64,000 nt of DNA, from assembly GCA_963699105.1 (NCBI GenBank), contig CAVOTI010000001.1, positions 248,001-312,000 on the forward strand. The letters run 5' to 3'. Position numbers and translations under genes: made by a program. The notes beneath the pieces were generated by a model, which was not told the DNA's origin, did no database searches, and worked only from the letters and a program-made list of their open reading frames with translations. Shown here piece by piece: positions 28,209 to 37,232 of the stretch (its first letter is position 1; every line of letters begins with the position of its first letter). The stretch comes from Bog-756 sp963699105 (lineage in GTDB: Bacteria > Actinomycetota > Acidimicrobiia > Acidimicrobiales > RAAP-2).

Positions 28209-29404
28209 TGTTGCTGGGTATCGGCCCCGAGGGTCCGATAGCCGGTCGGCGGGTCGCCATCACCGGTTTGGGCGTGGTCTCCTGTTGCGGGATCGGGACC
28301 GACGCCTTGTGGACCGGTCTGAACGGTGAGCCGCCGGTCGGTGAGCGCCGGGTACCCGGGTTCGACCCCGAGCGGTGGTTCACGAGCAAGGAGGCGCGTC
28401 AGCTCGACCGGTTCGCCCAGTTCAGTGTGGCGGTGGCCGACATGGCCCTGGCCGACGCCGGGGACCTCGATGCCGACCCCGGCCGCTCGGCGGTGATCAT
28501 GGGAACCGGCGTGGGTGGCCTGCAGACACTCGAAACCCAGATCCTGGTGTTCGGGGAGAAAGGGCCTCGCCGGGTCTCCCCTCGCCTGGTGCCCATGATG
28601 ATGTCCAACGCCGGGGCGGCCGAGGTGTCGATCCGCCTGGGCTGGCACGGACCCTCCGAAACGATCATCACGGCCTGTGCCGCCGGCGCCCACAGCATCG
28701 GGCATGCGGCCCGTCTGGTCGCCTCGGGCCGGTGTGACGTCGCTCTCGGCGGCTCCGCCGAGGCGGGGATGACTCCGGTGGGCATGGCCGCCTTCGCCAA
28801 CATGACCGCCCTGTCCACCTCGGGGAACTCACGACCCTTCGACATCCGCCGGGACGGCTTCGTGATCACCGAAGGAGCCGGGGCCCTGGTACTCGAGGCG
28901 TGGGATCACGCCATGGCCCGCGGGGCCCACATCTACGGCGAGTTGGCCGGTTCGGCCAGCACGGCCGACGCCCACCACATCACCGCCCCCATTCCCGGCG
29001 GTTCCGGGGCCGCCGCCTGCATGACGGTGGCCATGGAGGATGCCGCCATCGGCCCCGACCAGATCGGGTACATCAATGCCCACGGCACGTCGACGCCCCT
29101 CAACGACAAGGCGGAGTCCGATGCCATCGCCAAGGTGTTCGGGGCCTCCGCTCCCCCGGTCACGTCCACCAAGGGGATAACCGGGCACGGGCTGGGCGCC
29201 GCCGGCGCCATCGAGGCGGTGGCGGTGGTGCTGAGCATGGAGCACGGCCTCATCCCTCCGACGTCGGGATACGAGCAGCCCGATCCCGAGATCCCTCTGG
29301 ACATCGTGGCCGGGGCGGCCCGCCCGTGGGAGCCGGCTCCCGTGCTGTCCAACTCGTTCGGGTTCGGCGGTCACAACGGGTGCCTGGTGATCGCACCGGC
29401 CTGA
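28208..29404 (+). CDS. fabF: 3-oxoacyl-ACP synthase II
   Basis: 398 aa thiolase-fold condensing enzyme. The catalytic triad is Cys157 in IITACAAGAHSIG, His in NAHGTSTPLNDKAES and His in KGITGHGLGAAGAIEA; the last also includes the conserved Lys in TSTKG. C-terminal SNSFGFGGHNGCLVI is the usual gatekeeping segment with the Phe residue. It elongates acyl-ACP with malonyl-ACP. The N-terminus carries some 12 residues before RRVAITGLGVVS, and the ATG at 28208 overlaps the acpP stop. It completes the fab cluster. Confidence 0.93.
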   Translation: MLLGIGPEGPIAGRRVAITGLGVVSCCGIGTDALWTGLNGEPPVGERRVPGFDPERWFTSKEARQLDRFAQFSVAVADMALADAGDLDADPGRSAVIMGTGVGGLQTLETQILVFGEKGPRRVSPRLVPMMMSNAGAAEVSIRLGWHGPSETIITACAAGAHSIGHAARLVASGRCDVALGGSAEAGMTPVGMAAFANMTALSTSGNSRPFDIRRDGFVITEGAGALVLEAWDHAMARGAHIYGELAGSASTADAHHITAPIPGGSGAAACMTVAMEDAAIGPDQIGYINAHGTSTPLNDKAESDAIAKVFGASAPPVTSTKGITGHGLGAAGAIEAVAVVLSMEHGLIPPTSGYEQPDPEIPLDIVAGAARPWEPAPVLSNSFGFGGHNGCLVIAPA

Positions 29405-29460
29405 CTCTCCCCGGCCGGGCCGGTCGGCGGACGCGTTCCGCCCCCTACGGTTGAGGTGCC

Positions 29461-31140
29461 ATGGTTGAACAACTGAGCCGATCCGAGGGCCTCGGACGCC
29501 CCGACCTCTCGATCGGAGCCTTCACACCCGACGGGCCCTGGACCGTCGACCCCGACACGATGCGTTGGCGGTTCGCCGACGGACCGGACGGCGACATCAA
29601 CGCCCTGCGGGCCGAGGCCGCCGCCCTGGCCCGCCGATTGGTAAGACGGCGCCGGCTCCCGCCCGGGTTGCGGGTCGTGACCGTCGGGCTACGCCTGGGG
29701 TCGGCACTGTTGGGGTGGGGCCTGCACGATCGGGGAACGCCGAAATCGCGGCCCGGACTGTCGCGCCGGCTCCGTCCCGCCTTCGAGCGACTCGGTCCCA
29801 CCTATATCAAGTTGGGACAGATCATCTCCTCGGGCGAGGGCATCTTCCCCGAGGAGCTGGTCGACGAGTTCCATCTGCTGCGGGACCGTGTTCCGCCTGA
29901 ACCGTTCACCACTGTCCGGCGCACCATCGAAGAAGATCTGGGCCGGCCCTTGTCCGAGGTGTTCATCTCGTTCGACTCGACCCCCATCGCCTCGGCCTCC
30001 ATCGCCCAGGTGCATGCGGCCACCCTGCGCACCGGCGAGCGGGTGGTGGTGAAGGTGCAGCGGCGCACCGTGGCATCCCTCGTCCGTCTGGACATCGCCG
30101 CCATGTCGTGGATCGCCCCCCAACTGGTCGGAAGGATCCCGGTGGCGGCCCTCACCAATCCCCCGGCACTGGTCGAACTGTTCGCCGAGACCATCGTCGA
30201 GGAGCTCGACTTCCGGCTGGAGGCACAGAACATGCTGGACATCGCGGCCGTGTTCGCCGGCACCGGCCAGCGGTCGATCGTGGTGCCCCGCCCCCATCCC
30301 GACCTGGTGACCAGGAGGGTGCTGGTCATGGAACACCTGCACGGCTTCGCCTGGGGGAATGCCGAGGGCATGCGGGACGCCGGGATCGACACCGCCGCCG
30401 TGCTCCGTTCCAGCCTCATCGCCTTTTTGGAGGGCGCCCTCCTCTACGGGGTGTTCCACGGGGACCTTCACGGTGGGAACCTTCTGGTCCAACCGGACGG
30501 CACGGTGGCACTGCTCGACTTCGGGATCACCGGACGTCTCGACGAGCGGAAGCGCCTGGCCTTCCTGCGTCTGCAGATGGGGGCGACCTCCAACAATCTC
30601 GCCGTGCAGGTCTCGGCCCTCCGGGACCTGGGAGCGCTGCCGGCCGACGTCGACGTCGACGCGGTGATCCGCGACCTGGGGCTGGACCGGCCGCCCGTCG
30701 ATCCCACCACCCTGACCGCCGACGAGATGGTCGACGAGTTGAGCGACGTGACCAAGGCCCTTCTGGGCTACGGCGCCCGGATGCCCAAGGAACTGATGCT
30801 GTTCGTGAAGGACATCCTCTTCCTCAACGGGGCGATGGCGTCCATGGCCCCCGACGTCGACATCCTCGGGGAAATCCTGGCCGTGGTCACCTATTTCACC
30901 GAACGACACGGCGAGCGGATCGCCCGGGACGTGGGGGTCGACCTGGTCGAGAGCCCGATCGACCTCGAGGGCTACCGGGCGGCACTGGGCTTCGCCGACG
31001 AGACCGACCCGATCACCTTCGTGGACCTCCAGGAGCGACGGGAGCTCATCCGCCGGCGCCTCGAACAGCGGAACGAGAGCCGGAAGCGGCGATCCTTCTT
31101 CCGGGCCCTGTTCCGGGTCCTGCGACCCCACCGGGAGTAA
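29461..31140 (+). CDS. ABC1/AarF/UbiB-family atypical kinase
   Basis: 559 aa. Family signatures: the KxGQ motif (TYIKLGQIISS), the Ala-rich nucleotide loop in ASASIAQVHAA, VVVKVQRR, catalytic-loop FHGDLHGGNLLV and metal-binding LLDFGITG. The N-terminal 75 residues are variable, and no C-terminal membrane helix pair is obvious. UbiB proteins support quinone or lipid metabolism through an ATPase-like activity. Here ubiquinone is not expected, so a menaquinone or isoprenoid lipid link is plausible but unproven. GAGGTG and a TACGGT hexamer both precede the ATG at 29461. Confidence 0.88.
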   Translation: MVEQLSRSEGLGRPDLSIGAFTPDGPWTVDPDTMRWRFADGPDGDINALRAEAAALARRLVRRRRLPPGLRVVTVGLRLGSALLGWGLHDRGTPKSRPGLSRRLRPAFERLGPTYIKLGQIISSGEGIFPEELVDEFHLLRDRVPPEPFTTVRRTIEEDLGRPLSEVFISFDSTPIASASIAQVHAATLRTGERVVVKVQRRTVASLVRLDIAAMSWIAPQLVGRIPVAALTNPPALVELFAETIVEELDFRLEAQNMLDIAAVFAGTGQRSIVVPRPHPDLVTRRVLVMEHLHGFAWGNAEGMRDAGIDTAAVLRSSLIAFLEGALLYGVFHGDLHGGNLLVQPDGTVALLDFGITGRLDERKRLAFLRLQMGATSNNLAVQVSALRDLGALPADVDVDAVIRDLGLDRPPVDPTTLTADEMVDELSDVTKALLGYGARMPKELMLFVKDILFLNGAMASMAPDVDILGEILAVVTYFTERHGERIARDVGVDLVESPIDLEGYRAALGFADETDPITFVDLQERRELIRRRLEQRNESRKRRSFFRALFRVLRPHRE

Positions 31141-31216
31141 GACGGCTCCACTGGAGCCACGCCGCCGTCGGGGTCACGGCTCCGGGCCGGCGCCTCTCCG
31201 TTCGTCGACCGCCGAC

Positions 31217-32050
31217 CTAGGGTTGGGCCACCGGCGCCCGGCCGACATCGAGGGCCCGGCGCAGGGACGAGACGAACGAGGCGGCTCCTTCGGGCCCCTC
31301 CCCGTCCAGCAACCTTCTGACCAGGGCGGATCCCACCACCACCCCGTCGGCCACTTGGCAGACCGTCACCGCCTGTTCTGGAGTGGACACCCCGATGCCG
31401 ACGCACACCGGGAGGTCGGTGGCCGCAGCCACCCGCTCGGCGACCTGGCGGGCCGAGTCGGCCAGTTCCGCCCGCTCGCCCGTCACCCCCATCCGACCGA
31501 CGGCGTAGACGAAGCCGCGGCACCGGGCACAGATGGCCTCGATCCGGTCGGTCGAGCTCGGCGGAGCCACCAAGAGGACGGTGGCGATGCCGGCAGCATC
31601 GGCGGCCTCGGCCCAGGGACCCACCTCTTCGAGGGGGAGGTCGGGGATGATGGCCGCCGTCACCCCGGACTGGGCCATGCTGCCGGCGATCCGGTCGTGA
31701 CCGGCCCGCTCGATCAGGTTGTAGTACGTCATCGCCACCAGCGGAACGCCGGCGTCGATCCTCGACAGATCGGCGAGAATGCCTTCCGGGGTAGTGCCGC
31801 GCTCCAGGGCCCGCAGCGAGGCCTCCTGGATGATGGGGCCGTCGATCATCGGGTCCGAGAAGGGGATCCCCACCTCGATGGCGTCGGCCCCGGCTCCGGT
31901 CAGTGCCTCCACCGTCAGCAGCCACCGGTCGTCCATCCCCCCGGTGACGTAGGGGATGAGGAGCTTGTGGCCGGCATCGCGGCTGGACCTGAGCCGCGAT
32001 TCCAGCGGTCCGGGGCGGTGGGTCCCCGAAACGGAGAGATCCGGGCTCAC
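31217..32050 (-). CDS. trpA: Tryptophan synthase alpha subunit
   Basis: 277 aa TIM barrel. Catalytic Glu and Asp appear in DAIEVGIPFSDPMIDGPIIQ; phosphate-binding GIGVSTPEQA and GSALV lie near the C-terminus. It cleaves indole-3-glycerol phosphate and passes indole to TrpB. The start overlaps the trpB stop by four bases, so it is the last gene of the leftward trpC-F-B-A operon. It converges with the UbiB-like gene across a 76-bp spacer. Confidence 0.95.
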   Translation of the reverse strand: MSPDLSVSGTHRPGPLESRLRSSRDAGHKLLIPYVTGGMDDRWLLTVEALTGAGADAIEVGIPFSDPMIDGPIIQEASLRALERGTTPEGILADLSRIDAGVPLVAMTYYNLIERAGHDRIAGSMAQSGVTAAIIPDLPLEEVGPWAEAADAAGIATVLLVAPPSSTDRIEAICARCRGFVYAVGRMGVTGERAELADSARQVAERVAAATDLPVCVGIGVSTPEQAVTVCQVADGVVVGSALVRRLLDGEGPEGAASFVSSLRRALDVGRAPVAQP

Positions 32051-33234
32051 GCCTCTCCCCGCAGGATGTCACGCACCTGGGCGACGTCTTTGTCGCCCCG
32101 ACCGGACAGGTTGACGAGCACGGTGGATCCCGACGGCAGCCGCTCGGTGCCGGCATGGTCGACGACCCAGGCCAGGGCGTGGGCCGACTCGAGAGCGGGC
32201 AGAATGCCCTCGGTGCGGGCCAGCAGCTGGAAGGCTCCGAGCACCTGTTGGTCACTGGCCGTTTCGTAACTGGCTCGGCCCAGCGCCCCCAGGTAGGCGT
32301 GTTCGGGTCCGATGCCCGGGTAGTCGAGCCCGGCCGAAATGGAGTGGGCTTCGAGGATCTGCCCCTCCTCGCTCTGCATGAGCGCACTCCGCATCCCGTG
32401 CAACACCCCCGGCATGCCGGTGGTCATGGCCGCCCCGCCCTGGGCTTCCACCGCCACCAACAGCGAGGAGGTGGCATCGGCGAAGCCGGCGAACACACCG
32501 GCGGCATTGGAGCCGCCGCCGGCGCAGGCCACCACCACGGTGGGGTCACCACCGTCCAGCAGCGAGCGGCACTGCTGGCGGGCCTCGTCCCCGATGATCC
32601 GCTGGAACTCCCGCACCATCCACGGATACGGGTGCGGACCCATGACCGAGCCCACGCAGTAGTGGGTGTCGTCCACCGACGCCACCCAATCGCGCAGCGC
32701 TTCGTTGACGGCGTCCTTCAAGGTGCGGCTTCCGCTCATCACGGTACGCACCTTGGCGCCCAGCAGCTCCATGCGGAAGACGTTGAGTTCCTGGCGGCGG
32801 GTGTCGACCTCGCCCATGTAGACCACGCACTCCATGCCGAACAGGGCGGCAGCGGTGGCGGTGGCCACCCCGTGCTGGCCGGCACCGGTCTCGGCGATCA
32901 ACCTGGTCTTGCCCATGCGCCGGGCCAGCAGGCTCTGGCCGATCACGTTGTTGAGCTTGTGCGATCCGGTATGGGCCAGATCCTCGCGCTTCAACAGGAT
33001 CCGCACCCCGAGCTCCTCGGACAGGCGGAAGCATTCGGTGACCGGCGTCGGGCGCCCGCCGTAACGACGGAGGATCCCGTCGAACTCGTCCCGGAACTCC
33101 TTGTCCGCCCAGGCCAGGCGGAATGCGCTCTCGAGTTCGATGCACGCCGGCATCAGCGACTCCGGCACGAAGCGTCCGCCGAACTGACCGAAGCGGCCGG
33201 TCGGGCCGGGATCGCCCATGATCTCCACGGTCAT
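32047..33234 (-). CDS. trpB: Tryptophan synthase beta subunit
   Basis: 395 aa PLP enzyme with the FGGRFVPESLMPA N-terminus, PLP-binding Lys in HTGSHKLNNVIGQ, and GAGQHGVATATAAALFG in the COMM domain. CAGGGSNAAG binds the PLP phosphate. It condenses indole with serine. The length and motifs are those of TrpB1, the form that pairs with TrpA. Its start overlaps the trpF stop by four bases. Confidence 0.95.
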   Translation of the reverse strand: MTVEIMGDPGPTGRFGQFGGRFVPESLMPACIELESAFRLAWADKEFRDEFDGILRRYGGRPTPVTECFRLSEELGVRILLKREDLAHTGSHKLNNVIGQSLLARRMGKTRLIAETGAGQHGVATATAAALFGMECVVYMGEVDTRRQELNVFRMELLGAKVRTVMSGSRTLKDAVNEALRDWVASVDDTHYCVGSVMGPHPYPWMVREFQRIIGDEARQQCRSLLDGGDPTVVVACAGGGSNAAGVFAGFADATSSLLVAVEAQGGAAMTTGMPGVLHGMRSALMQSEEGQILEAHSISAGLDYPGIGPEHAYLGALGRASYETASDQQVLGAFQLLARTEGILPALESAHALAWVVDHAGTERLPSGSTVLVNLSGRGDKDVAQVRDILRGEA

Positions 33235-33992
33235 GACTCACTCTGCCAGTCGAACGGGCCCGTCGGATCATCGGTCGAGGTGGGAGGAGCATCGGCCGGG
33301 CCCGGGCCCCCGGCACCATCCGACCAGGGGCCGCCCTTGGCCACGGCCACCGCCCGGGCGGCATGGTGAGCGGCGGCGATGAAGTCCCGGAGCTTGCCGG
33401 GATCCTTGACGCCCGGGGAGACCTCGACCCCGCTGGCCACATCCACCCCCCAGGGCTGGAGGTGCTCGATGGCGGCCCCGACATTGTCGGGGCGGAGCCC
33501 ACCCGAAACGATGAGCCGTCTGGGGTCGATGACGCCCTCGGCCAGGCGCCAGTCGAACAGCTCCCCCGAGCCGGGATTGGACCCGTCGATCAGGAGGAGG
33601 TCGGCTCCGTACTCGCTGAAGCGGTCGATGTTGCGGTGCCCGGCGGGAAATGCCTTGATGGTCCAGCCGGCTCGGCCGGCGATCCATTGGGTGTCGGCAA
33701 TGGACTCGACGCCGTGGAGCTGGACGGCCCGCAGTCCGATGTGATTGGCGATCTCGATCACCCGCTTGGGGGCTTCGTCCCGGAAGACGCCGACGGTCAC
33801 CGTCTCGTGCGGCAGCCGCTTGACGATGTCGGCCACCGTGGTCGGAGCCATCTGCCGGGGAGAAGGGGCGAAGACGAACCCCACGGCCGACGCCCCCATG
33901 CCCACGGCCAACAGGGCGTCCGCCTCGGTGGTCACCCCACAGATCTTGACGAAGATCCCGTCTTCCTCGTCGAGGTCGGGACCGGTGATCAT
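33231..33992 (-). CDS. trpF: Phosphoribosylanthranilate isomerase
   Basis: 253 aa. Catalytic Cys in FVKICGVTTEADA and Asp in LLLIDGSNPGSGELFDW fit the TrpF family, as do FAPSPRQM and SGGLRPDNVG. It performs the Amadori rearrangement of PRA to CdRP. The C-terminal 30 residues are a Gly/Pro/Asp-rich extension beyond the barrel. Streptomyces and Mycobacterium lack trpF and rely on bifunctional PriA; here trpF and hisA both occur. It overlaps trpB and trpC by four bases at each end. Confidence 0.93.
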   Translation of the reverse strand: MITGPDLDEEDGIFVKICGVTTEADALLAVGMGASAVGFVFAPSPRQMAPTTVADIVKRLPHETVTVGVFRDEAPKRVIEIANHIGLRAVQLHGVESIADTQWIAGRAGWTIKAFPAGHRNIDRFSEYGADLLLIDGSNPGSGELFDWRLAEGVIDPRRLIVSGGLRPDNVGAAIEHLQPWGVDVASGVEVSPGVKDPGKLRDFIAAAHHAARAVAVAKGGPWSDGAGGPGPADAPPTSTDDPTGPFDWQSES

Positions 33993-34777
33993 CGGTTGCC
34001 CAACAGGTCGGCCACTGCGGCACGACGATCGCCGGAACGGACCAACGCCTCCCCCACCAGTACGGCCTGGTAGCCCGCCCCGGCCAGCGAGACGACGTCT
34101 TGGCGAGTTCGGATCCCGGACTCGGCCACCGCCACCGCGTCGGGCGGAATCAATTCCCCGAGGCCCAGGGCCCGGCGATGATCGACCTCGAACGAGTGCA
34201 GGTCTCGCTGGTTGACGCCGATGAATCGGGCACCGGCACCCACCGCCCGTTTCAGTTCCAGCTCGTCGTGCACCTCCACCAGCGCGGTGAACGACAGTTG
34301 GGTGGCCAGATCGAGAAACGAGACGAGCTCGGCGTCACTGAGGGCGGCCACTATCAGCAGGACGGCATCGGCACCCATGACCCGGGCGTCGCACACGTCG
34401 AGCCCGGAAACAGTGAAGTCCTTTCGCAGCACCGGCAGGAGGCACGCATCCCTGGCCACCTGCAGATCCTGCGGCGTCCCTCCGAAGAACTGCCGGTCGG
34501 TGAGGACCGAGAGACAGGCCGCTCCCCCGGCCTGGTAGTCGGCGGCCACGACGGCCGGATCGAGATCGGTGTCGAGGTCGCCCTTGGACGGCGAGCGACG
34601 CTTGATCTCCGAGATCACGGCCACGCCGCCCACCTCGGAACCGCGCCGGACGGCATCGACGAAGGACCGGGCCGGGGGCGACGCCTTGGCCCGGGCCACC
34701 GCCTCTTCGAGGTCACGACGGTCGACGGCGGCCCGGGCCCGATGCGCGTCGATGATGGTGTCCAAATAGGCGGGCAT
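33989..34777 (-). CDS. trpC: Indole-3-glycerol-phosphate synthase
   Basis: 262 aa barrel. Catalytic Lys in ISEIKRRSPSKGDL, LRKDFTVSGLDVCDARVMGADAVLL, VEVHDELEL, and IGVNQRDLHSFEVD are diagnostic. It converts CdRP to indole-3-glycerol phosphate. First gene of the trpC-trpF-trpB-trpA operon; trpE is about 14 kb away at the end of the his operon, and trpD and trpG are not in the window. TAGGCT at 34787-34792 (minus) lies 9 nt before the ATG. Confidence 0.94.
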   Translation of the reverse strand: MPAYLDTIIDAHRARAAVDRRDLEEAVARAKASPPARSFVDAVRRGSEVGGVAVISEIKRRSPSKGDLDTDLDPAVVAADYQAGGAACLSVLTDRQFFGGTPQDLQVARDACLLPVLRKDFTVSGLDVCDARVMGADAVLLIVAALSDAELVSFLDLATQLSFTALVEVHDELELKRAVGAGARFIGVNQRDLHSFEVDHRRALGLGELIPPDAVAVAESGIRTRQDVVSLAGAGYQAVLVGEALVRSGDRRAAVADLLGNR

Positions 34778-34949
34778 AGCCTCAGGAGCCTACCAACCGG
34801 GGTGGCGGACTCTCCCGTAGGCCGCCTCCCGCCGGCCGGGCGGCGATTCCGAAATCGCCGCCCTCTGGTGTTCCGGCCCCCCGGAGGCGCCGGTTTCGCC
34901 CAACCCGCTCACCGCCCTGACCTGGCCAGGTGGCCGGGGCCCCACGGCG

Positions 34950-34955
34950 TAGCGT
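34950..34955 (+). promoter_or_regulatory. -10 element, leaderless start at 34962
   Basis: TAGCGT exactly 6 nt before the ATG, with no Shine-Dalgarno. Confidence 0.5.
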
Positions 34956-34961
34956 GTCGGC

Positions 34962-35408
34962 ATGGCCACCGTGGACACGTCCGATCCGCTCGGCCCGGTG
35001 TTCGTCGTGCTCCTCGTCCTGTACGGCGTGGTACTCATCGGGTCCCTGGTCATGTTCGTGGTGGCCCTGGTGGACATCATCAGACGACCCGAATGGCAAT
35101 GGAAGCTGGCCGGGCAGGAGAAGGTCCTGTGGATCCTGCTGGTGATACTGGTCAACTTCCTGGCCATTCCGGCCCTCATCTACTGGTTCAACATCCGCAA
35201 GAAGCTGATGGCGGTGGACAGGGCAGCGGCGTCGGGCCAGTACGGACCAGGGCACATGACCTACTCGGGCTGGGAGCCGATGCCTCCGGCCATGCCACCG
35301 CCCGGGTGGCATCCGGACCCGAGCGGCCAGCACCGGCTCCGGTGGTGGGACGGAACTCGATGGAGCGAGCACTCCTGGGACGATCTGTCCGGATCGACCA
35401 CCCAATAG
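34962..35408 (+). CDS. PLDc_N/DUF2510 membrane protein
   Basis: 148 aa. Two membrane helices (VFVVLLVLYGVVLIGSLVMFVVALV and VLWILLVILVNFLAIPALIYWF) enclose the PEWQWKLAGQEKVLW loop typical of the short PLDc_N module. A proline-rich linker leads to a DUF2510 domain, PPGWHPDPSGQHRLRWWDG, common at actinobacterial termini. The PLDc_N part has no phospholipase catalytic HKD motif. DUF2510 probably faces the cytoplasm and may mediate protein contacts. It stands alone between trpC (divergent) and the pentapeptide gene. Function unknown. Confidence 0.8.
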   Translation: MATVDTSDPLGPVFVVLLVLYGVVLIGSLVMFVVALVDIIRRPEWQWKLAGQEKVLWILLVILVNFLAIPALIYWFNIRKKLMAVDRAAASGQYGPGHMTYSGWEPMPPAMPPPGWHPDPSGQHRLRWWDGTRWSEHSWDDLSGSTTQ

Positions 35409-35606
35409 CCGGCCGCGGAAAACGTCGACTCCACACCCGGGCCGTTGCGGTTTCGGCGGCCGACCTCGGCTGGTGGCCATCAGGAGGGCGGCCGTCGATC
35501 GAGGGTGCACCGACGGTGGACCCGCCCCGGCCCGAGGTCTACCATGGCCGGGCAAGCCAGTGACCCCGAGAGGTGCTGGTTCCACCGATCGGAAGAGGAG
35601 GCCAGG

Positions 35607-36506
35607 ATGCGCTCATTCCGAAGGTCCGGATGGCTCGGCCTGTGTGCGTTGCTGGGAGTCGCGCCGGTGTGGGCGCTGGCGGCTCTGGCTCCGGTCGCCC
35701 CGGCGGCGGCCCGAGTACCGAGACGCTGCAGCGCGCCACCGACCGCCGGCGCCAACTACGCCAGATGCAATCTCACCGGCCGCAATTTCGCCGGCACCGA
35801 CCTGGCCGGCGCCGACTTCACCAAGGCCGATCTGACCGGCGCCAACTTCACCGGCACCGACCTGGCCGGCGCAAATTTCAAGACTGCCACCCTGGCCGGC
35901 GCCACCCTCGGAAGTGCCGATCTGTCCGGCGCCACCCTGACCAAGGTCGTCTCCGGTGGGATCGTCGGAATGCCGACCTCACTGCCGTCGGGCTGGATCG
36001 TCGTGGGCGGTTACCTCGTCGGTCCCCAGGCCAATCTGACCGGCGCCGACCTGTCAGCCGCCGACCTGACCAATGCCGATCTCGACCAGGCCAATCTGAC
36101 CGGCGCCGACCTGTCAGCCGCCGACCTGACGGATGCCAATGTCAAACGGTCGACATTGCAGGGCACAGATCTGGCCGACGCCACCCTGACCGGAATCGTG
36201 TCGGGCGGAGCCATCAAAGGGACCCCCGCCTCCCTCCCGCCCGACTGGTCCATGGTGGGGGCGACCGTCCGCTATCTGGTGGGCCCGACGGCTGATCTGG
36301 CCAACGGCGATTTCTATGGTGCCGATCTGGCCGGAAGCGACCTGTCCAGCGCCAATCTGACCGGCGCCAACATGACCTACGCCAATCTGACCGGCGCCAA
36401 CCTGTCGAGTGCCAACCTGACCAACGTCACCTGGTCCGACACCACCTGCCCGGACGGCACCAACAGCAACAACGACGGCGACACCTGCATCAACAATCTT
36501 GGCTGA
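35607..36506 (+). CDS. Secreted pentapeptide-repeat protein
   Basis: 299 aa from ATG 35607, with GAGGAGG about 6 nt upstream. A signal peptide (RSFRRSGWLGLCALLGVAPVWALAALAP, cut near AAARV) precedes three blocks of A(D/N)LXX pentapeptides. The blocks are separated by two related spacers: VVSGGIVGMPTSLPSGWIVVGG and a second starting IVSGGAIKGTPASLPPDWS. The C-terminus ends in a short TTCPDGTNSNNDGDTCINNLG cap with two cysteines. The repeats should form right-handed quadrilateral beta-helices. Export sets it apart from cytoplasmic gyrase-protecting Qnr/MfpA proteins. Its stop is one base from the lepB stop. Role unknown. Confidence 0.85.
   Translation: MRSFRRSGWLGLCALLGVAPVWALAALAPVAPAAARVPRRCSAPPTAGANYARCNLTGRNFAGTDLAGADFTKADLTGANFTGTDLAGANFKTATLAGATLGSADLSGATLTKVVSGGIVGMPTSLPSGWIVVGGYLVGPQANLTGADLSAADLTNADLDQANLTGADLSAADLTDANVKRSTLQGTDLADATLTGIVSGGAIKGTPASLPPDWSMVGATVRYLVGPTADLANGDFYGADLAGSDLSSANLTGANMTYANLTGANLSSANLTNVTWSDTTCPDGTNSNNDGDTCINNLG
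36026..36130 (+). repeat. 45-bp direct repeat inside the pentapeptide gene
   Basis: An identical 45-bp unit occurs at 36026-36070 and 36086-36130 (period 60 bp), encoding QANLTGADLSAADLT twice. Identity at synonymous positions indicates a recent in-frame duplication. Confidence 0.85.
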
Positions 36507-36507
36507 G

Positions 36508-37065
36508 TCAGAACCAGTGCACCCAGGGGTGATTGTTGCGCCACAGAACCGCCGTCACTTTGCCGATGATGTCGGCCTTGGGGACCGTGCCCCAGTAGCG
36601 GCTGTCGTCTGAATCCCCCCGGCAATCTCCCATCACGAAGTACTGGCCCGGCGGAATCTTGGTGACGGGGATGTTGAACGCCGACTGGTGGCAATCGCCG
36701 GTCAATTTGGGGAGCCACGGTTCGGCCAGTGGCGATCCGTCGATCAGGACGGTGTCGCCCGCCGACGAGATCGTCTCACCGGGCAGGCCTATCACCCGCT
36801 TCACGAGGTCCTGGTACTCGGGATCGTGATCACCGGGAGCCCTTCGGAACACGACGATGTCGCCCCGCTTCACGGTGGAGGACAGCTTGTTGACGATGAT
36901 CCTGTCTCCGACCTGGAGGGTGGGATACATCGAGCCCGAAGGCACTTCGAACGACTCCACGGCGTAGGCCCGGACGCTGGTGACCATGATGCCGATGGCG
37001 GCGACGGTGACCAACAGCCATACGACGTTCCGTACCGACGGGCGCCACATCGGTTCTGCCGGCAT
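36508..37065 (-). CDS. lepB: Signal peptidase I
   Basis: 185 aa from ATG 37065. One N-terminal membrane helix (VVWLLVTVAAIGIMVTSVRAYAV) precedes the catalytic Ser in VPSGSMYPTLQVGD and Lys in LVKRVIGLPGE; YFVMGDCRGDSDDSRYWG is the family box E. It cleaves signal peptides of exported proteins outside the membrane. An upstream extension of the frame to 37134 exists, but a TAGAGT hexamer 7 nt before 37065 favours this start as leaderless. It converges with the secreted pentapeptide protein, with one base between stops. Confidence 0.92.
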   Translation of the reverse strand: MPAEPMWRPSVRNVVWLLVTVAAIGIMVTSVRAYAVESFEVPSGSMYPTLQVGDRIIVNKLSSTVKRGDIVVFRRAPGDHDPEYQDLVKRVIGLPGETISSAGDTVLIDGSPLAEPWLPKLTGDCHQSAFNIPVTKIPPGQYFVMGDCRGDSDDSRYWGTVPKADIIGKVTAVLWRNNHPWVHWF

Positions 37066-37072
37066 GAACTGG

Positions 37073-37078
37073 ACTCTA
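37073..37078 (-). promoter_or_regulatory. -10 element of lepB, leaderless
   Basis: TAGAGT on the minus strand, 7 nt before the ATG at 37065. Confidence 0.55.
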
Positions 37079-37232
37079 GGTCCTGGCCGGGGGCGAGCGT
37101 CGGCAGTGGTCCCACGTCGAACTGGGCCCTGCATCGATCGTTGTCCGGACGTCGGTGATGCGCGGGCCTCCCCGGGCTCCTGACCGGATTGGGCGGCCCG
37201 GCCAGACCGGCCCGATGGGGTCGGCGCCCCGA

